Source: Bacteroidales bacterium UBA4179 (GTDB lineage: Bacteria > Bacteroidota > Bacteroidia > Bacteroidales > Dysgonomonadaceae). From it: a stretch of DNA of 51,938 nucleotides. Location of the stretch: assembly GCA_002381125.1 (NCBI GenBank), contig DFUT01000018.1, positions 496-52,433 of the forward strand, written 5' to 3'. Within the stretch, counting starts at the first letter, position 1. The number at the start of each line of letters is the position of its first letter. Made by a program: the position numbers and the translations under genes. Under the pieces are notes generated by a model. That model had not been told where the DNA came from. It did not search any database and was given only the letters and a program-made list of their open reading frames with translations. Below, one piece after another: positions 9,112 to 16,296 of this stretch.

Positions 9112-9141
9112 TTGAATATCGAGAATTATCGCGTATATTTG
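9112..9141 (+). promoter_or_regulatory. Bacteroidota-type promoter for the His-rich membrane protein gene
   Basis: TTG at 9112-9114 and TATATTTG at 9134-9141, separated by 19 bp, match the TTG/TTTG...TAnnTTTG consensus. The predicted start of transcription lies almost at the ATG at 9150, so the message would be nearly leaderless. The -33 element directly abuts the end of the preceding pseudogene. Confidence 0.65.
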
Positions 9142-9149
9142 CGTAATTA

Positions 9150-9527
9150 ATGAGACAACGGTTTAAAGAAATATCGGCGTATCTTTTGCTTGCCCTTTTT
9201 GCAAGCTATTATGTAAGTACGTTTTTTTTCCTGCATACTCACGTTGTTGACGGGAAAACGGTTGTCCATTCCCACTTTTATTTTCCTTCAACGGAAAATA
9301 AAGCGGCTAGTCACCAGCATAGCATCCATGCATTCGGTGCTATTTCTTTCTTATCGCATTTTTTCTTTACGGGATCGTTTTTTACATTCTCGTTGCATGT
9401 TTTCAACCGATATTTACATCATCATAAATACCGAAAGAACAGTTATCCTTATTTTCAGCAGATATTTGTTCGGTCAAATGGTCTGCGGGCTCCTCCTTTA
9501 AAAAATTACACACTTCATTCGATTTAG
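9150..9527 (+). CDS. Small histidine-rich membrane protein, possibly metal-related
   Basis: A 125-residue protein with two hydrophobic segments, residues about 8-30 and 65-85. Between them is a His-rich loop containing LHTHVVDGKTVVHSH and a second cluster SHQHSIHAF; more histidines follow in YLHHHKYRK. The C-terminus carries RAPP. Such proteins are often encoded just upstream of TonB-dependent receptors, as here, where the receptor ORF begins 89 bp later. The His clusters suggest divalent metal binding such as zinc, copper or cobalt, but that is inference. It has its own good promoter at 9112-9141, and receptor and small protein are likely co-transcribed. No named function is claimed. Confidence 0.7.
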   Translation: MRQRFKEISAYLLLALFASYYVSTFFFLHTHVVDGKTVVHSHFYFPSTENKAASHQHSIHAFGAISFLSHFFFTGSFFTFSLHVFNRYLHHHKYRKNSYPYFQQIFVRSNGLRAPPLKNYTLHSI

Positions 9528-9615
9528 TTGATTGTTTTTCTCAATCAACATTTTTTTGGTGCTTATAACAAGACACCATACCCTTATATTGTGTAATTTT
9601 TTAACAACAAGCATA

Positions 9616-11904
9616 ATGAAAAAATATATAATGATTTTTATATCCATGCTATCTGCATGTTTTACAATATTTTCGCAAAATGGAACCGATGCCAATATTT
9701 TTGGACACGTTATCGATAAAACGACAAAGAAACACATTCCATATATTACCATAAATTTGAAAGGTACGACTATTGGCACTGCAACCGATTTGTCTGGGCA
9801 TTACTATTTAAAAAATCTGCCGGAAGGTGAGCATGTGTTGGTAGCTTCAGGCATGGGGTATAAGACCGTTGAACAGCCTGTCGAATTAAGAAGAGACGAA
9901 ACGTTGGAAATCAATTTCGAAATGGAAGAGGACCCGATTATGTTGGGAACAGTGGTTGTTTCTGCCAACAGAACGGAGACGAAACGCAAAGAGGCTCCCG
10001 TGATTGTTAACGTGATTACACCGCTGCTTTTTGAAAACACCAATTCGGTTACGTTGGCTCAGGGGTTGAATTTTCAACCCGGCTTGCGCGTCGAAACCAA
10101 CTGTCAGAATTGCGGATTTCAGCAGGTACGCATTAACGGCCTCGACGGACCCTACTCACAGATTCTTATCGATAGTCGCCCCGTTTTTAGCGCTCTTGCC
10201 GGCGTGTACGGTATTGAGCAAATTCCTGCCAATATGATTGAGCGTGTGGAGGTGTTGCGCGGAGGCGGTTCGGCATTATTCGGATCGAATGCCATTGCCG
10301 GCACCATCAATATCATTACGAAAGAACCAAAATCCAACTCGCTTTCGGTATCCAATACGACCAATTTAATAGGAGGCAATACGGCCGATAATAATTTGTC
10401 GCTGAATGCTTCGTTGGTATCGCAGGACATGAAGGCAGGTGTGGTGCTTTTTGGTACATCGCGTGATCGGGGCGGATTCGATCACGATAGCGACGGGTTT
10501 ACCGAAGTCGCTAAACTGAATAGCGTGAATTTGGGATTGAAAGCCTATTATAATGTGAACCTTCATAACAAATTCACAATGGAATATCATACGATTAACG
10601 AATTTCGCCGGGGAGGAAACCTGCTTGACGAGCCTCCTCATGAAACCGATATAACCGAACAAACCGAACACAACATCCATTCGGGAAACATTGGATACGA
10701 CTTTTCGTCGACGAATTACAAACATAAATTGAGTGTTTATTTCTTCGGACAACTCATCGACCGTAAAAGTTATTACGGTGCACAACGTGATCTCAACGCA
10801 TATGGAGACACAGACGACAACACTTTTGTACAGGGCATTCAATATCATTTTGTGATGGATACGTTGTTGTTTATGCCGGCACAATTGACGCTCGGACAGG
10901 AGTATAATTATAACAAAATAACGGATCGGATGCCGGGATACGATCGATTGCTGAATCAGAAAGTAAATACCAAAAGTCTATTTTTGCAAAATGAATGGAA
11001 AAATACAAACTTGAGTATTTTGTTGGGTGGACGTTTGGACAAACATAATTTGATAAAAGATGCCATTTTTAGTCCGCGCCTCAACGTAAGATACAGTCCA
11101 ACACCGTTCATTGGGCTTCGTGCAGGGTATTCGACCGGCTTCAGGGCGCCTCAAGCTTTTGATGAGGACCTGCATGTTACAGCCGTGGGAGGCGAGGTCA
11201 GCATTATTCGGCTTGCTCCCGATTTGAAAGAAGAACGATCGAATACGGTTAATTTTTCTGCCGACTTTTACAACGCTTTTGGTTCCGTACAGACCAACTT
11301 GCTGATCGAAGGATTTTACACCCATTTGAAGGATGTTTTTTTACTCGAAAAAATAGGCAAAGACGATCAGGATAATCTTCTTTTGGAACGAAGAAATGGA
11401 TCGGGAGCAGTGGTTAAAGGTATCAATATCGAAGGGAAAATCGTGCCCAACCGTTCGCTTCGATTTCAGATGGGGGCAACTTTTCAGAAAAGTACCTACG
11501 ACGAGCCGGAAGTCTGGAGCGATAACGAAAATATCGCTCCGCAGCGTCGAATGTTCCGTACCCCCGATCAGTACGGGTATTTTACGGCAAATTATTCGAT
11601 GAAAGAGAAATTGAATTTTTCGCTATCGGGGATTTACACGGGCAGCATGTTGGTACAGCATTTTGCCGGTTTCATTCCCGAAGATACCGAAGTTGTCACG
11701 TCGTCTTTTTTTGATTTGTCGTTTAAAATGGCTTATAATTTTAAACCGGTTTCCAATACACGATTGCAATTGAATGCCGGCGTGCAGAATATATTCAACA
11801 GTTATCAGAACGATTTTGATCAAGGACCTCTCAGGGATTCGGGATACATATACGGGCCTTCCTTGCCGCGAACCTTTTTTGCGGGCTTGAAATTCTCCCT
11901 ATAA
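9616..11904 (+). CDS. TonB-dependent outer-membrane receptor
   Basis: A 762-residue outer-membrane receptor. It has a signal peptide (about residues 1-20, ending near CFTIFSQ). A carboxypeptidase-regulatory-like beta domain follows (about 27-110, with GTTIGTATDLSGHYYL). The plug domain spans about 120-235 and contains ETNCQNCGFQQVRINGLDG, a two-cysteine motif, and VEVLRGGGSALFGSNAIAG. The rest is a 22-strand barrel ending in RTFFAGLKFSL. It is not a SusC type: it is shorter and has no SusD partner. The nearby corrinoid adenosyltransferase makes a BtuB-like cobalamin role conceivable, and the His-rich upstream protein makes a metal or haem role conceivable. Sequence alone does not settle the substrate. 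The ATG at 9616 is chosen because it begins the signal peptide. A strong terminator follows at 12003. Confidence 0.88.
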   Translation: MKKYIMIFISMLSACFTIFSQNGTDANIFGHVIDKTTKKHIPYITINLKGTTIGTATDLSGHYYLKNLPEGEHVLVASGMGYKTVEQPVELRRDETLEINFEMEEDPIMLGTVVVSANRTETKRKEAPVIVNVITPLLFENTNSVTLAQGLNFQPGLRVETNCQNCGFQQVRINGLDGPYSQILIDSRPVFSALAGVYGIEQIPANMIERVEVLRGGGSALFGSNAIAGTINIITKEPKSNSLSVSNTTNLIGGNTADNNLSLNASLVSQDMKAGVVLFGTSRDRGGFDHDSDGFTEVAKLNSVNLGLKAYYNVNLHNKFTMEYHTINEFRRGGNLLDEPPHETDITEQTEHNIHSGNIGYDFSSTNYKHKLSVYFFGQLIDRKSYYGAQRDLNAYGDTDDNTFVQGIQYHFVMDTLLFMPAQLTLGQEYNYNKITDRMPGYDRLLNQKVNTKSLFLQNEWKNTNLSILLGGRLDKHNLIKDAIFSPRLNVRYSPTPFIGLRAGYSTGFRAPQAFDEDLHVTAVGGEVSIIRLAPDLKEERSNTVNFSADFYNAFGSVQTNLLIEGFYTHLKDVFLLEKIGKDDQDNLLLERRNGSGAVVKGINIEGKIVPNRSLRFQMGATFQKSTYDEPEVWSDNENIAPQRRMFRTPDQYGYFTANYSMKEKLNFSLSGIYTGSMLVQHFAGFIPEDTEVVTSSFFDLSFKMAYNFKPVSNTRLQLNAGVQNIFNSYQNDFDQGPLRDSGYIYGPSLPRTFFAGLKFSL

Positions 11905-12002
11905 GAATCGGATAATCATGGTACAAGCCATACAAATTGGTGTCGGACCAATAGTGGATGCAGTGCCGGATTATCGGGATTGAAAGGGATTGAAAAACGC
12001 CG

Positions 12003-12052
12003 GACCCACTTCACCCGAAAAAGCATACGTGGAGTGGGTCTTCTTTTTCTTT
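12003..12052 (+). terminator. Rho-independent terminator after the TonB receptor
   Basis: The arms GACCCACT (12003-12010) and AGTGGGTC (12033-12040) form a GC-rich hairpin followed directly by TTCTTTTTCTTT. It ends the receptor transcript 100 bp after its stop codon and just upstream of the next promoter. Confidence 0.85.
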
Positions 12053-12072
12053 CCCTGTAAATACAAAAATAG

Positions 12073-12080
12073 TATCTTTG
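12073..12080 (+). promoter_or_regulatory. -7 promoter element upstream of the structured leader
   Basis: TATCTTTG matches the Bacteroidota -7 consensus TAnnTTTG. The -33 element is weak (pyrimidine-rich, overlapping the terminator tail). Predicted transcription would begin near 12087 and give a leader of about 160 nt before the methyltransferase ATG at 12245. Confidence 0.55.
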
Positions 12081-12152
12081 CCATATCCGATGAACTTCTA
12101 TTGGAAGATGAAAAATAAATGATTTATTATCTGCGCAATAGATTTTTAAGGT

Positions 12153-12210
12153 GCACTCACGGTAATGGTGTTCCCTCAAAAACGGGATACTTCAATCTTT
12201 TGGTGAGTGC
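12153..12210 (+). promoter_or_regulatory. Structured 5' leader (candidate cis-regulatory RNA)
   Basis: An 8-bp perfect outer helix, GCACTCAC (12153-12160) with GTGAGTGC (12203-12210), encloses a second helix, GTGTTCCC (12168-12175) with GGGATAC (12184-12190) and one bulge. The loop is TCAAAAAC. It lies within the predicted leader of the methyltransferase/YkoF-like/cobO genes, 35 bp before the start codon. It does not match the TPP, cobalamin, SAM or preQ1 consensus sequences that I know. Only a weak U-rich stretch follows, so a simple terminator is less likely. Confidence 0.45.
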
Positions 12211-12244
12211 TCTTTATTGTTGATTAATTGTTTTGTCTTGCCTT

Positions 12245-12907
12245 ATGAATATTTTTTGTGACGATATCGTAGCTCAGAATTACGACCAATTTTATGAAAG
12301 CGAGAAAGGGAGAGCTGTTGACCGGATTGAAAAATCGGTCGTACGGCAGTTGCTTCGTTTTATTCCTTTTCGTGGCGATATGTTGGAACTGGGTTGTGGC
12401 ACCGGCCACTGGACAACGTTTTTTTGCGAAGAAGGATTTCGGGTAACAGCTGTCGATACTTCGGAAGCAATGCTTTCGGAGGCAAAAAAGAAAGACATTG
12501 GATGTGCTACTTTTCTTCATGCGGATGCAGCTAATCTTCCTTTTGCAGATGAGAGCTTTTCTGTGGTAGCTTCCATTACCATGTTGGAATTTGTAGAAGA
12601 TATCCATAAAATTTTCAATGAAACGGATCGTGTGTTGAAAGAGGATGGATATTTATTATTCGGGTGGTTGAATGCATTATCCGAATTGGGTAAGAAGAAA
12701 AACTCGGACGAAATATACCGTCATGCCCGTTTTTATGCGCCCGATGAAATTCGGCAATATTTATCGTATTTTGGAGTTCCTATCTTGCGGTTCGGGGTGT
12801 GTTATTCTCCCTCCTTTGATTTGTTGGATGAGACGGATAAACAAGATACCGTGCAACCTGCTTTTATAGCGACACTGGTACAAAAAAATAAAAAAAGATG
12901 CAAATAA
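12245..12907 (+). CDS. SAM-dependent class I methyltransferase
   Basis: A 220-residue Rossmann methyltransferase of the UbiE/type-11 kind. Motif I is LELGCGTGHWT near residue 50, the acidic residue of the second strand is in VTAVDTSEAML, and motif III-like ADAANLPFADESFSVV and LKEDGYLLFGWLN follow. It is cytoplasmic and the substrate is unknown. The ATG at 12245 is preferred to an in-frame TTG at 12233. The 3' end overlaps the next gene (YkoF-like) by 10 bp, and cobO starts directly after that, so the three form an operon behind the structured leader. The last residues are basic (KNKKRCK). A cofactor-related role is only suggested by the corrinoid adenosyltransferase partner. Confidence 0.85.
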   Translation: MNIFCDDIVAQNYDQFYESEKGRAVDRIEKSVVRQLLRFIPFRGDMLELGCGTGHWTTFFCEEGFRVTAVDTSEAMLSEAKKKDIGCATFLHADAANLPFADESFSVVASITMLEFVEDIHKIFNETDRVLKEDGYLLFGWLNALSELGKKKNSDEIYRHARFYAPDEIRQYLSYFGVPILRFGVCYSPSFDLLDETDKQDTVQPAFIATLVQKNKKRCK

Positions 12908-13155
12908 GTTTGGAAATCAGTTACTATTCGTTGACAGACGATTATAAAACGCCTGTGAAGGAATTTCTTGATGTGTTAGGCAAAAACCCTAAAATCAGCT
13001 TGAAAACAGGAACAATGAGTACTTTTCTTGCAGGGGAATATGATGATGTGATGGAAATATTGACCGGAAGTATGCGCGAATTCATGAAAAAATATCCTTC
13101 CGTTTTTTGCATCAAAATATCCAATGCTTGCAGCAGTTGTAAAAATACGAATTAA
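12898..13155 (+). CDS. YkoF/MTH1187-like small protein (putative thiamine or HMP binding)
   Basis: An 85-residue protein starting QISLEISYYSLTDDYKTPV. This recalls the half-domain of YkoF and the MTH1187-type thiamine-binding proteins: a ferredoxin-like fold with ISLEISYYPL-type first strand and a KEFLDVLGKNP helix. The C-terminus carries the cysteines CSSCKN, unlike the typical family. It overlaps the methyltransferase by 10 bp and stops immediately before cobO, so translation is coupled to both. Function is uncertain. The family assignment rests on the N-terminal pattern and length only. A decayed paralogue lies at 8967-9110. Confidence 0.6.
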   Translation: MQISLEISYYSLTDDYKTPVKEFLDVLGKNPKISLKTGTMSTFLAGEYDDVMEILTGSMREFMKKYPSVFCIKISNACSSCKNTN

Positions 13156-13671
13156 ATGAAAGGGTATATTCACGTTTACACCGGTAACGGCAAAGGGAAA
13201 ACAACCGCAGCGCTGGGACTTGCTTTGAGAGCTGTTGGCGCAGGGAAAAAAGTTTATTTCGCCCAATTTGTCAAAGGGAAAATTTATTCCGAAATCGATG
13301 CCATAAACCGGTATATTCCTGAGATTACGGTCAAACAATACGGACGGGGTTGCTTTATTGTGGATGAACCCACCTCGGAAGATATTCAGGCGGCGAAAGA
13401 AGGACTCGAGGAAGTTGGGGCTGTTATTCGTTCCGGGAAATACGATGTGGTGGTGTTGGATGAGGCAACGATTGCGCTTCATTACAAGCTGTTTTCGGTT
13501 GAAGAACTTATTGCCGTTTTGCAGGAGAAGCGTGAAGAAACGGAGATCGCAATCACCGGACGATATGCTCCCGAGGAGTTAATTGAAATAGCCGATTTGG
13601 TAACCGAGATGAAAGAAATAAAGCATTATTATACCAAAGGCATTTCCGCCCGAAAAGGTATCGAATATTGA
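13156..13671 (+). CDS. cobO: Cob(I)yrinic acid a,c-diamide adenosyltransferase (CobO/BtuR family)
   Basis: A 171-residue CobO/BtuR-family ATP:corrinoid adenosyltransferase. It has the P-loop GNGKGKTT at residues 10-17, the stretch ALGLALRAVGAGKKVYF, and the Walker-B-like YDVVVLDEA. The C-terminal HYYTKGISARKGIEY is a typical family ending. It transfers the 5'-deoxyadenosyl group of ATP to reduced corrinoids, giving adenosylcobalamin or its precursors, in the cytoplasm. The start codon follows the previous stop with no gap, so it is translationally coupled. No other cobalamin biosynthesis genes are in view, suggesting corrinoid salvage rather than de novo synthesis. A terminator at 13841 ends the operon. 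Confidence 0.93.
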   Translation: MKGYIHVYTGNGKGKTTAALGLALRAVGAGKKVYFAQFVKGKIYSEIDAINRYIPEITVKQYGRGCFIVDEPTSEDIQAAKEGLEEVGAVIRSGKYDVVVLDEATIALHYKLFSVEELIAVLQEKREETEIAITGRYAPEELIEIADLVTEMKEIKHYYTKGISARKGIEY

Positions 13672-13840
13672 ATATCAAATATTGAGAATCGAGGACTAAC
13701 TATATGATATTCTTTGTGCGTGTTATTGCGCAGACGGTGCCGAAAAGGTATCGCATATCGAAAACTACCGAAACGAATTTTTTTTTCGGCGTAGATTTCT
13801 CTTCGATGCGGATTAACGGAAACCCTTCGGATATTGTCAA

Positions 13841-13880
13841 AAAAAATCCCGAATGATGATTCTCCATTCGGGATTTTTTG
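13841..13880. terminator. Bidirectional terminator between cobO and the ferritin-like gene
   Basis: AATCCCGAATG and CATTCGGGATT form a hairpin flanked by a run of A on the left and a run of T on the right. It can therefore end transcripts from both sides of this convergent junction. The rest of the 327-bp gap (13672-13998) holds a short echo of the cobO tail at 13739-13764 and no gene. Confidence 0.85.
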
Positions 13881-13998
13881 ATTTTCCGGCTTCGGTGTTC
13901 ACCCGGGGAATGTTTTTTCCCGGGTCTCCGTTTTGCCGGACATACCTTCCCGGTCTTGGTTGCATGTTGCCGGGCTTGTATCTGTATCAAAAATTCGT

Positions 13999-14511
13999 TT
14001 ACATTTTGAGTTTCTTGAATTCCTCTTTTACCCGATCTAGATCGGTTAGCCAGGATTCAATGTCTTCCTCGTGTTCCAACTCATCGTTGAGGATTTCTAC
14101 TGCCATTTCGTGCGTTGCAAAATCTTTTCCGGCGGTAAAATTCGCAATTTCCTGATAACGTTGAATAGCGCATCTTTCCCCTCTCAGGTTTTGTTGAAGT
14201 ATGACTTCAATGTATGGGTCGGAGGGTTCGTCGTAAGGACATCGTGACAACTTGGTCCAATCTTTCGGATTGATGACAGGTGTACCGCCCAATTGAATGA
14301 TCCTGTCGGCGATCATTTCGGCATGTTCCAATTCTTCGTTGGCATGCTCTAATAATTCGGGTTCAACTTCACTCCTCATTGGTCCTTCCATCACTCGGGC
14401 ACCAATCCAATACTGATAATATGCCAGCCATTCTTCCGAGAGTGCTGCATTTAACATTTCCAACAGTTTGTCAACATCAACCGATGCTACTTTAATTGCT
14501 TCTTTTCCCAT
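13999..14511 (-). CDS. Dps-like ferritin (DPSL / thioferritin type)
   Basis: A 170-residue four-helix ferritin-fold protein. Ligand motifs are EEW at residues 26-28, EELEH ending at His63, ERC at 112-114 and DELEH ending at His147, giving the two Ex(30)ExxH halves of a di-iron site. Two cysteines, Cys91 (SRCPYD) and Cys114 (ERCAIQRY), sit close to the ferroxidase residues. That matches the Dps-like DPSL group described in Bacteroides and archaea, rather than classical bacterioferritin or rubrerythrin; no rubredoxin domain is present. The expected role is iron storage with peroxide detoxification in the cytoplasm. It is encoded alone, convergent with cobO, with a shared terminator. Confidence 0.85.
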   Translation of the reverse strand: MGKEAIKVASVDVDKLLEMLNAALSEEWLAYYQYWIGARVMEGPMRSEVEPELLEHANEELEHAEMIADRIIQLGGTPVINPKDWTKLSRCPYDEPSDPYIEVILQQNLRGERCAIQRYQEIANFTAGKDFATHEMAVEILNDELEHEEDIESWLTDLDRVKEEFKKLKM

Positions 14512-14792
14512 TTTCTTTAAATTTTTATGTGATTAATAATTGCTTGATTTTTTTTTGACAGTAATTGTATTATATACTACTTGCCTCAAATTATGCATTT
14601 GCTTTGTAAACACTAATTAAACACCTAACGCTTGCCAAATGTTCACCTCAATATAATTTTTTCGTTGAGGAGAAAATCTTTCGTTGATGGTTGCGAATTT
14701 CGTAAGGCGGATTGCTGTGTGTTTCTTCGTTGGATTTTATTTTTTGAGGTTGATTCTTTTATCGACCTTCGTCCGACACATTTTACGATAAG

Positions 14793-14925
14793 CGAAAATT
14801 CCCCTCACGAGCGTCAAACTGCGTTAACGGGAGGAAAATATTCCCCTCACGAGCGTCAAAGTACATTGACAAAGAGAAAAATTTCCGCCCATGAGCGGCA
14901 AACTACATCGATGAGAGGAGAAAAT
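14793..14925 (+). repeat. 42-bp tandem repeat, three copies plus partial
   Basis: Three consecutive units of about 41-42 bp. Each starts with an A-rich stretch and CCCCTCACGAGCG or a close variant, then CAAA and a variable core ending in GAGG or similar. Copies 1 and 2 are nearly identical in their first half, and copy 3 has diverged. The unit is a multiple of three and the reading frame SPHERQ repeats, but that frame has no recognisable start or homologue, so I treat it as a non-coding minisatellite. It occupies the gap between the ferritin-like gene and the promoter of the FemAB-like gene; the remaining gap (14512-14790) shows only AT-rich sequence and loose echoes of the unit. Confidence 0.75.
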
Positions 14926-14929
14926 TCCG

Positions 14930-14960
14930 TTGGCCAACTTGTTTTTGTTTGATATCTTTG
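14930..14960 (+). promoter_or_regulatory. Bacteroidota-type promoter for the FemAB-like gene
   Basis: TTG at 14930-14932 and TATCTTTG at 14953-14960, with a 20-bp spacer. It lies 32 bp before the ATG and directly after the minisatellite, so the last repeat unit reaches the -33 element. Confidence 0.7.
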
Positions 14961-14991
14961 CGGTTTAATAAAATAAAAAGAGAGAAAAAGA

Positions 14992-16119
14992 ATGCTTTTT
15001 AACGTATGTTGCAAAGATACGGAAGAGTTATACGAAACCCCTATTGTGCAACAAACGGCTTTCTGGTCGGATGTGAAAGCACAACTTGGAGCAGGTACGT
15101 TGGGTGTTAATTTCAAAGCGCGTCAATCGGATCTTTTTCATCGATCGACAGAAGATAAAACGATTATTTTTTCTGATATATTGGCCGTAATACGGCAAAT
15201 CGATCGTTACCATTCCATTGCTTACATACCTTATGGCCCCGAACTTGAGCCTTCGGAAGAATTTCAGGGAATGTTTTTGGAAGAGCTTTCGGAAAGTATT
15301 CGTCCTTTTTTGCCGAAAGACTGCATACTTATTCGTTACGATCTTTGTTGGCAGTCGTATTGGGCAAAAGATGAAGAACATTTCGATGAAAATGGAATAT
15401 GGAAAGGGCAACCCGACTCGTTGTCCCAAGAATTTCGTTTCAATTTCAATACACACCGGTGGAATTTCAAAAAAGCGTATTTCAACATTCTGCCGTCCAA
15501 TACCATTTATTTGGATTTGACGCAGGATGCCGATGCAATTCTGCGTAAAATGAAATCCAAAACGCGCTACAACATTCGTTTATCGGCAAGGAAGGGGGTT
15601 GAAGTGAAGACAATGGGTCTTGATGGTTTGGATATTTGGTATGAGCTTTACAAAGAAACAGCTGCACGAAATCATCTCTTTCTCAACGATATCAAGTATT
15701 TTGAAGCGGTACTTAGGGCAAAAACCGATACTAGCCTTTCGCCGGCCGATGTACGTTTGTTGATAGCCGAATGGGAAGGCATGCCGTTGGCGGCCATGTT
15801 TTTGGTGATGACGGGCAACAGAGGGTCTTATCTTTATGGTGCTTCGTCGTCGCAACACCGCAATTTGATGCCTACTTATGCATTGCAATGGGAAGCCATT
15901 CAATTGTCAAAAGCCAATGGATGTACGGAATACGACATGTTTGGCATTTCGCCTTCGCCCGATCCGTCGCACCCTCTATACGGGCTTTATAAGTTTAAAG
16001 CGGGGTTTGGTGGCGAAATCTACCATAGCTTGGGGTGTTGGGATTATCCGTTGGATGAAGAAAAGTATGCACTTTTCCGGGTATCGGAAATCAACAGTCA
16101 GGGGTATCATTTGAGTTGA
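14992..16119 (+). CDS. FemAB/FemX-like aminoacyltransferase (GNAT fold)
   Basis: A 375-residue protein with a double GNAT-like fold typical of FemABX/BacA-like proteins. Helpful stretches are QQTAFWSDVKAQLG near residue 20, the central DADAILRKMKSKTRYNIRLSARKGV, and near the end YDMFGISPSPDPSHPLYGLYKFKAGFGGE, which is strongly characteristic. Family members add amino acids from aminoacyl-tRNA to the peptidoglycan stem peptide or modify related substrates. In Bacteroidota the exact product is mostly unknown. It is cytoplasmic, with no signal peptide. It is a single gene with its own promoter at 14930-14960 and a terminator at 16219-16275. Confidence 0.85.
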   Translation: MLFNVCCKDTEELYETPIVQQTAFWSDVKAQLGAGTLGVNFKARQSDLFHRSTEDKTIIFSDILAVIRQIDRYHSIAYIPYGPELEPSEEFQGMFLEELSESIRPFLPKDCILIRYDLCWQSYWAKDEEHFDENGIWKGQPDSLSQEFRFNFNTHRWNFKKAYFNILPSNTIYLDLTQDADAILRKMKSKTRYNIRLSARKGVEVKTMGLDGLDIWYELYKETAARNHLFLNDIKYFEAVLRAKTDTSLSPADVRLLIAEWEGMPLAAMFLVMTGNRGSYLYGASSSQHRNLMPTYALQWEAIQLSKANGCTEYDMFGISPSPDPSHPLYGLYKFKAGFGGEIYHSLGCWDYPLDEEKYALFRVSEINSQGYHLS

Positions 16120-16218
16120 CACGATTATTTGCGGGGGATGGTGTCGCCATTCACAATCGCCCTATCGGCATTTTTTAACCCTGTAGTGCTAAAATAGGGT
16201 TCCAAAAGATAAAAATCA

Positions 16219-16275
16219 ATTTGCCTCCTATCAATTCGTGAAGATCAACTTCAGATGAATAGGAGGCAAATTCTT
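16219..16275. terminator. Bidirectional terminator hairpin
   Basis: ATTTGCCTCCTAT and ATAGGAGGCAAAT form a 13-bp perfect stem, with T-rich sequence to the right and A-rich sequence to the left. It sits between the convergent FemAB-like and M23 peptidase genes. A smaller hairpin (AACCCT/AGGGTT, 16178-16202) lies just upstream. Confidence 0.85.
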
Positions 16276-16296
16276 ATTTCCCTTTAATCGGCATCG

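Noticed and set aside
12153..12210. Reading the leader as a fluoride riboswitch because of a GGTAATGGTGTTCCC-like segment
   Set aside because: The stem and pseudoknot partners (ACACC and the AAAC-linked second hairpin) are missing, and no fluoride exporter gene follows.
12087..12244. Cobalamin riboswitch before cobO
   Set aside because: No B12-box-like GCCACTG or GGTGAAAATCC-type core is present, and the leader is too short.
14616..14626. A lone attC-like AAGCGTTAGGTG on the minus strand near the ferritin-like gene
   Set aside because: It fits GTTRRRY but has no partner box, hairpin or cassette gene nearby.
14632..14952. A 106-codon open frame with repeated SPHERQ peptides
   Set aside because: The peptide repeats follow from a 42-bp DNA repeat; there is no start signal, signal peptide or recognisable homologue, and the frame runs into the FemAB-like promoter.
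16178..16202. Small AACCCT/AGGGTT hairpin as a separate terminator
   Set aside because: The stem is short and there is no T-run; the strong hairpin 17 bp downstream is the better terminator.
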